64,000 bases of DNA from JANNSX01 sp041397825 (GTDB taxonomy: Bacteria > Pseudomonadota > Alphaproteobacteria > Rhizobiales > Hyphomicrobiaceae), in the NCBI GenBank assembly GCA_041397825.1, contig JAWKVX010000005.1, positions 1 to 64,000 on the forward strand, in the 5' to 3' direction. The notes beneath the pieces were generated by a model. The model made no database searches and was not told the DNA's origin. It saw nothing but the letters and a program-made list of their open reading frames with translations. This document shows, in pieces, positions 60,835 to 64,000 of this stretch (positions are counted from its first letter, which is position 1; each line of letters starts with the position of its first letter). Both the position numbers and the translations under genes were made by a program.

Positions 60835-60862
60835 GGGCCGCCGCCCGGTTGGACGGCGGCCC
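60835..60862 (-). terminator. Stem-loop between the molybdopterin subunit and MoaD-like genes
   Basis: GGGCCGCCG (60835-60843) pairs with CGGCGGCCC (60854-60862) around a 10-base loop. No U-run follows on the minus strand. It may reduce expression of the MoaD-like gene or stabilise the upstream mRNA end. Confidence 0.4.
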
Positions 60863-60882
60863 CCATAGTCTATCCGATCCGG

Positions 60883-63138
60883 TCAACCCTTGGCTTTGAT
60901 CGCCTTCAAGACCTTGGGCGGCGACATCGGAATATGCGTCATCGGCTGTCCAGTGGCAGCCGAAACGGCGATGCCGATGGCCGCGAGCGGCGGCACGATC
61001 GACGTCTCGCCGACACCGCGAACGCCATAGGGGTGCCCCGGATTCGGCACCTCGAGAATGACGGTGTCGATCATCGGCAGGTCGGAGGCGACCGGGATGC
61101 GGTAGTCGAGGAAGCCCGCATTCTGCAGCGTACCGTCCTTGCCGTAGATGTACTCCTCGTTCAAGGCCCAGCCGATGCCCTGGGCGGCGGCGCCCTGGTA
61201 CTGGCCCTCGACATAGCTCGGATGGATGGCCTTGCCGGCGTCCTGGCAGACCGTATAGCGCGTGATCGTAGTCCGCCCGGTCTCCTTGTCGACCTCGAGA
61301 TCGACCGTATGCGAGGCGAAGCCGACACCGGCGCCGTCCGCGTTCACCTCATAGTGGCCGGCGATCGGGCCGCCCGTGTTGGGCGAGTTGGCCGCGATCT
61401 CGGCCAGCGACAGAGGCTCGAACTTGCCGGCATTGGCGCCGGCCGGCTTCGCATAGCCTTTCTCCCAGACGACCGCGTCCTCCGGAATGCCCCAGGTCTT
61501 GGCCGCGCGCTGGCAGAGCTTCTTGATGGCGTCACGGGCGGCGTTGATGGTGGCAAGCCCTGTAGAGAAGGTCGTACGGCTGCCGTCGGTCACGTCGTTG
61601 TGGCCGAGCGAGGCCGTGTCGGCGATGATGCAGCGCACCTTCTCGTATGGAATGCCGAGTTCCTCCGCGGCCATCATGCTCATGGACGCGCGCGAACCGC
61701 CGATGTCTGGCGTGCCGACGGACAGGCCGATGGTACCGTCGAAATCGACGTTCATCGATACGCAGGTGTTGCCTCCGAAATTGAACCAGAAGCCGCAGGC
61801 GACGCCGCGTGTCTGGTTCGGCTTCAAAGGCGACTTGTAGTGCGGGTGGTCTTTCGTCGCCTTGAGGCAATCGATGATGCCGATCGGCCCGTAGGTCGGC
61901 CCATAGCAGGACTTCGTGCCTTCCTTGGCCGCGTTCTTGAGTCGGAACTCGATCGGATCGATGCCGAGCTTCGTCGCCAGCTCCGTCATGGCGCTTTCCA
62001 CGGCGAACGCGGCGATCGGTGCACTCGGCGCCCTGTAGGCGGCGAGCTTGGGACGGTTGCAGAGCACGTCCCAGCCGACGATGCGCACGTTCTCCAGGTC
62101 GTAGCAGGCGAAGGAGGTCATGGCGCCGTACTCGACTCCGGAGCCCGGATAGGCGCCGCCCTGGAATCGCATGACGAGGTCGGCGGCTGTGATGCGGCCG
62201 TCCTTCTTGGCGCCGATCCTGACGTCCATGGAGCTCGAGGCTGTCGGACCAGTCGCCCGGAACACCTCCTCGCGGCTCATGACGACCTTGACCGGCCGAT
62301 TAGCCTTGCGGGACAGCGCCAGTGCCACCGGCTCGATGAAAACGGTCGTCTTGCCGCCGAAACCGCCGCCGATCTCGGAGGCGGTGACGCGGACGCGCGA
62401 CTGGTCCATGCCGAGCAGCTGTGCGCAGACGTTGCGGATCATGTAGTGGCCCTGGGTGCAGACCCACAGATCCGCCTGGCCGTCGGGGCCGACGCTCGCA
62501 AGGCAGGCGTGCGGCTCGATGTAGCCCTGATGCGTCGCTTCGGTCTTGAAGGAGCGCTCGACGACGACATCGGCCTCCTTGAAGCCCTTGTCGACGTCAC
62601 CATGGCCGAACTGATGGCGCGCCGCGACATTCGACGGCTTCGTCGGTGCCGGCTCGACGCCTGACGTGATGAGGTCGTCACGGATCAACGGGGCCCCGGG
62701 CTTGAAGCTCTCGTCGACATCCGTGACATGCGGCAGAACCTCGTAGTCCACCTTGATGAGCGACAGGGCCTTGCGGGCGATCGACGCGCTGGTGGCGGCG
62801 ACAGCGGCAACGGCGTGACCGTCGTAGAGCGCCTTGTCACGGGCCATGACGTTGGTCAGGATGTCGAGCATGCCGGAGTTGCCGTCGGTGACCGGCAGAT
62901 CGTCCTTCGTCACGATCGCCTTCACGCCCGGCAGTGCGGCCGCCTTCGTCACGTCGATCTTCTTGATCCTGGCATGCGCGTGGGGGCTGCGGAGGATCCT
63001 GCCGACCAGCATGCCCGGCGCGTTCATGTCGGCGCCGAAGCGGGCGCGGCCGGTCACCTTGTCGATACCGTCCGGTCGGACGGGCCGTGTGCCGACGATC
63101 TCGAATTTCCGGTTCTTCTGAGCGATGTCCTGAGCCAT
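60883..63138 (-). CDS. Xanthine-dehydrogenase-family molybdopterin-binding subunit
   Basis: A 751-residue large subunit of a molybdenum hydroxylase from ATG 63138 (GAGGAGGGCG upstream). GTRPVRPDGIDKVTGRARFGAD is the standard opening, IGGGFGGKT the molybdopterin-binding motif, and GVGETSIVPP near the end holds the active-site Glu. The CO dehydrogenase VAYRCSFR loop is absent; AAYRAPSAP stands there, so the substrate is a heterocycle or acyl-CoA ring, similar to 4-hydroxybenzoyl-CoA reductase, not CO. Its start overlaps the iron-sulfur gene stop (TAATG). Confidence 0.9.
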   Translation of the reverse strand: MAQDIAQKNRKFEIVGTRPVRPDGIDKVTGRARFGADMNAPGMLVGRILRSPHAHARIKKIDVTKAAALPGVKAIVTKDDLPVTDGNSGMLDILTNVMARDKALYDGHAVAAVAATSASIARKALSLIKVDYEVLPHVTDVDESFKPGAPLIRDDLITSGVEPAPTKPSNVAARHQFGHGDVDKGFKEADVVVERSFKTEATHQGYIEPHACLASVGPDGQADLWVCTQGHYMIRNVCAQLLGMDQSRVRVTASEIGGGFGGKTTVFIEPVALALSRKANRPVKVVMSREEVFRATGPTASSSMDVRIGAKKDGRITAADLVMRFQGGAYPGSGVEYGAMTSFACYDLENVRIVGWDVLCNRPKLAAYRAPSAPIAAFAVESAMTELATKLGIDPIEFRLKNAAKEGTKSCYGPTYGPIGIIDCLKATKDHPHYKSPLKPNQTRGVACGFWFNFGGNTCVSMNVDFDGTIGLSVGTPDIGGSRASMSMMAAEELGIPYEKVRCIIADTASLGHNDVTDGSRTTFSTGLATINAARDAIKKLCQRAAKTWGIPEDAVVWEKGYAKPAGANAGKFEPLSLAEIAANSPNTGGPIAGHYEVNADGAGVGFASHTVDLEVDKETGRTTITRYTVCQDAGKAIHPSYVEGQYQGAAAQGIGWALNEEYIYGKDGTLQNAGFLDYRIPVASDLPMIDTVILEVPNPGHPYGVRGVGETSIVPPLAAIGIAVSAATGQPMTHIPMSPPKVLKAIKAKG

Positions 63139-63614
63139 TACGCCCTCCTCATCTCGGCAGCGGCGTCCATAACCGCGCGAACGATCTTGTCGTAACCGGT
63201 GCAGCGGCAGAGATTGCCGGCGAGCCAGTAGCGAACCTCGGTCTCGGTCGGATTGGCATTCCGCTCGAGGAGCGCCTTCGAGGCGACCAGGAAGCCCGGT
63301 GTGCAGACACCGCATTGCAATGCGGCATGCTCCAGGAACTTGGTCTGTAGTGGATGCAGCTTATCGCCGTCGGCCATGCCTTCGATGGTGGCGACCTTGC
63401 GGCCCTCAGCCTCGGCGGCGAGCACCAGGCAGGAGCAGACGAGGCGTCCGTCCAGGGTGACACTGCAGGCGCCGCAGTCTCCGGTGCCGCAACCTTCCTT
63501 GGTTCCGGTCATGCCGAGACGGTCGCGAAGCGCGTCGAGCAGCGTCTCGTCGGCCTCGCAGAGAAACTCGGTCGCGTCGCCGTTGACAGTAGTTGTTACG
63601 TGGATCTGGCTCAT
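63138..63614 (-). CDS. (2Fe-2S)-binding subunit of a molybdenum hydroxylase
   Basis: A 158-residue subunit from ATG 63614 (AAGGGGAAGTG upstream; a GTG at 63617 is an alternative). Cysteine motifs GCGTGDCGACSV and LVCSCLVL bind the plant-type [2Fe-2S] cluster, and QCGVCTPGF with CRCTGY bind the second. It carries electrons from molybdenum to the FAD subunit. It overlaps its neighbours by 1-3 bases in a TGATG/TAATG arrangement, showing coupled translation. Confidence 0.93.
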   Translation of the reverse strand: MSQIHVTTTVNGDATEFLCEADETLLDALRDRLGMTGTKEGCGTGDCGACSVTLDGRLVCSCLVLAAEAEGRKVATIEGMADGDKLHPLQTKFLEHAALQCGVCTPGFLVASKALLERNANPTETEVRYWLAGNLCRCTGYDKIVRAVMDAAAEMRRA

Positions 63615-64000
63615 CACTTCCCCTTCGCGCGCTGGAGCGCAATCTTGGCGGCGCGCTTGGCCAGCACGCCCGAGACATCGGTACGGAACTCCTTGGTGCC
63701 GCGCTTGTCGTCGATCGGCGTCGCCGCAGCGGAGGCCGCGGCCGCGAGCTTATCGAGCGCGGCATCATCGACCTTCGTGCCGATCAAGGCCTTGGCGCAG
63801 GCCTCCGACAGAATGACGCGCGGGCCGACGGCGCCGAGGGCGACGCGGGCGGCAGTGCAGGTGCCGTTGTTGTCGACCGTCAGGCAGACACCGACGCCGA
63901 CGACGGCGATGTCCATCTCGGTCCGCGGAATGAAGCGGAGATAGGCATCGCCCGTGCCGGCGGGCTTGGCCGGGAGCAGGATCGCCTCGACGATCTCGTC
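63614..64000 (-). CDS. FAD-binding subunit of a molybdenum hydroxylase (5' end cut by the window)
   Basis: The last 128 residues of a CoxM-like FAD subunit are visible. RFIPRTEMDIAVVGVGVCLT and the C-terminal SGVLAKRAAKIALQRAKGK belong to the CO_deh_flav_C domain. The rest of the gene lies beyond 64000. It is first in the visible operon order of FAD, iron-sulfur, molybdopterin and MoaD-like genes. Its stop overlaps the next start. Confidence 0.88.
   Translation of the reverse strand, partial: DEIVEAILLPAKPAGTGDAYLRFIPRTEMDIAVVGVGVCLTVDNNGTCTAARVALGAVGPRVILSEACAKALIGTKVDDAALDKLAAAASAAATPIDDKRGTKEFRTDVSGVLAKRAAKIALQRAKGK

Noticed and set aside
60883..63138. CO dehydrogenase large subunit
   Set aside because: The VAYRCSFR active-site loop typical of form I CO dehydrogenase is absent; AYRAP stands in its place.

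Overview
The window is one continuous stretch of high-GC bacterial chromosome from an alphaproteobacterium, most likely of the Hyphomicrobiales/Rhodospirillales type. The evidence is the order rpsT-dnaA-dnaN-recF, the argH - small lipoprotein - lysA - TIGR02302/DUF4175 block, two DUF2865 secreted proteins, a HIG1 twin-TM protein, and an alphaproteobacterial form of DnaA. Coding density is about 90 percent. I found no rRNA, tRNA, CRISPR array or insertion sequence. Two genes are cut by the window: an FtsX-type permease at the left edge and a FAD subunit of a molybdenum hydroxylase at the right edge.

Left part (1-13.8 kb): a YbbA/YbbP-like ABC pair divergent from tesA-thpR-phhB; two DUF2865 paralogs; an SDR dehydrogenase; a YkvA protein, a HIG1 protein, a PagL-like lipid A deacylase, a cobalamin adenosyltransferase and a rhomboid protease; then etfB-etfA and 3-hydroxybutyryl-CoA dehydrogenase, an acyl-CoA/electron-transfer block. 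A compositionally different patch (13.8-15.5 kb) carries one gene that resembles DUF6994 and looks acquired.

Middle (15.5-42 kb): HU-like protein with a clear terminator, TlpA thioredoxin divergent from argH, the lysine block, a ureohydrolase/sulfatase operon, a secreted caspase-fold protein, a flavin monooxygenase, an M24-fold protein without metal ligands, an amidohydrolase, three cell-wall or secreted proteins (L,D-transpeptidase, HAD, MepA), a pair of related small membrane proteins, and a five-gene set (SxtJ, DUF5989, carbamoyltransferase, arginase-like, nucleotide-sugar dehydrogenase) that probably makes or decorates a carbamoylated sugar product.

Right part (42-64 kb): rpsT with a strong promoter and a terminator-like leader hairpin, dnaA, dnaN, recF, then preT-preA (dihydropyrimidine dehydrogenase), a phosphodiester-glycosidase-like protein and an ICMT-like methyltransferase. 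A two-gene unit follows, coding a tandem AAA+ ATPase and a 1162-residue polytopic coiled-coil membrane protein; I do not recognise it as a described system and it is my leading candidate for something new. Then come a thiolase homologue missing most catalytic residues, ispG, a bactofilin fused to a cadherin/CSPG-like repeat, and a xanthine-dehydrogenase-type operon that ends in a MoaD-like protein.

All assignments come from reading motifs by eye. Family names are from memory, no database search was run, and exact starts are given where a ribosome-binding site or family length supports them.
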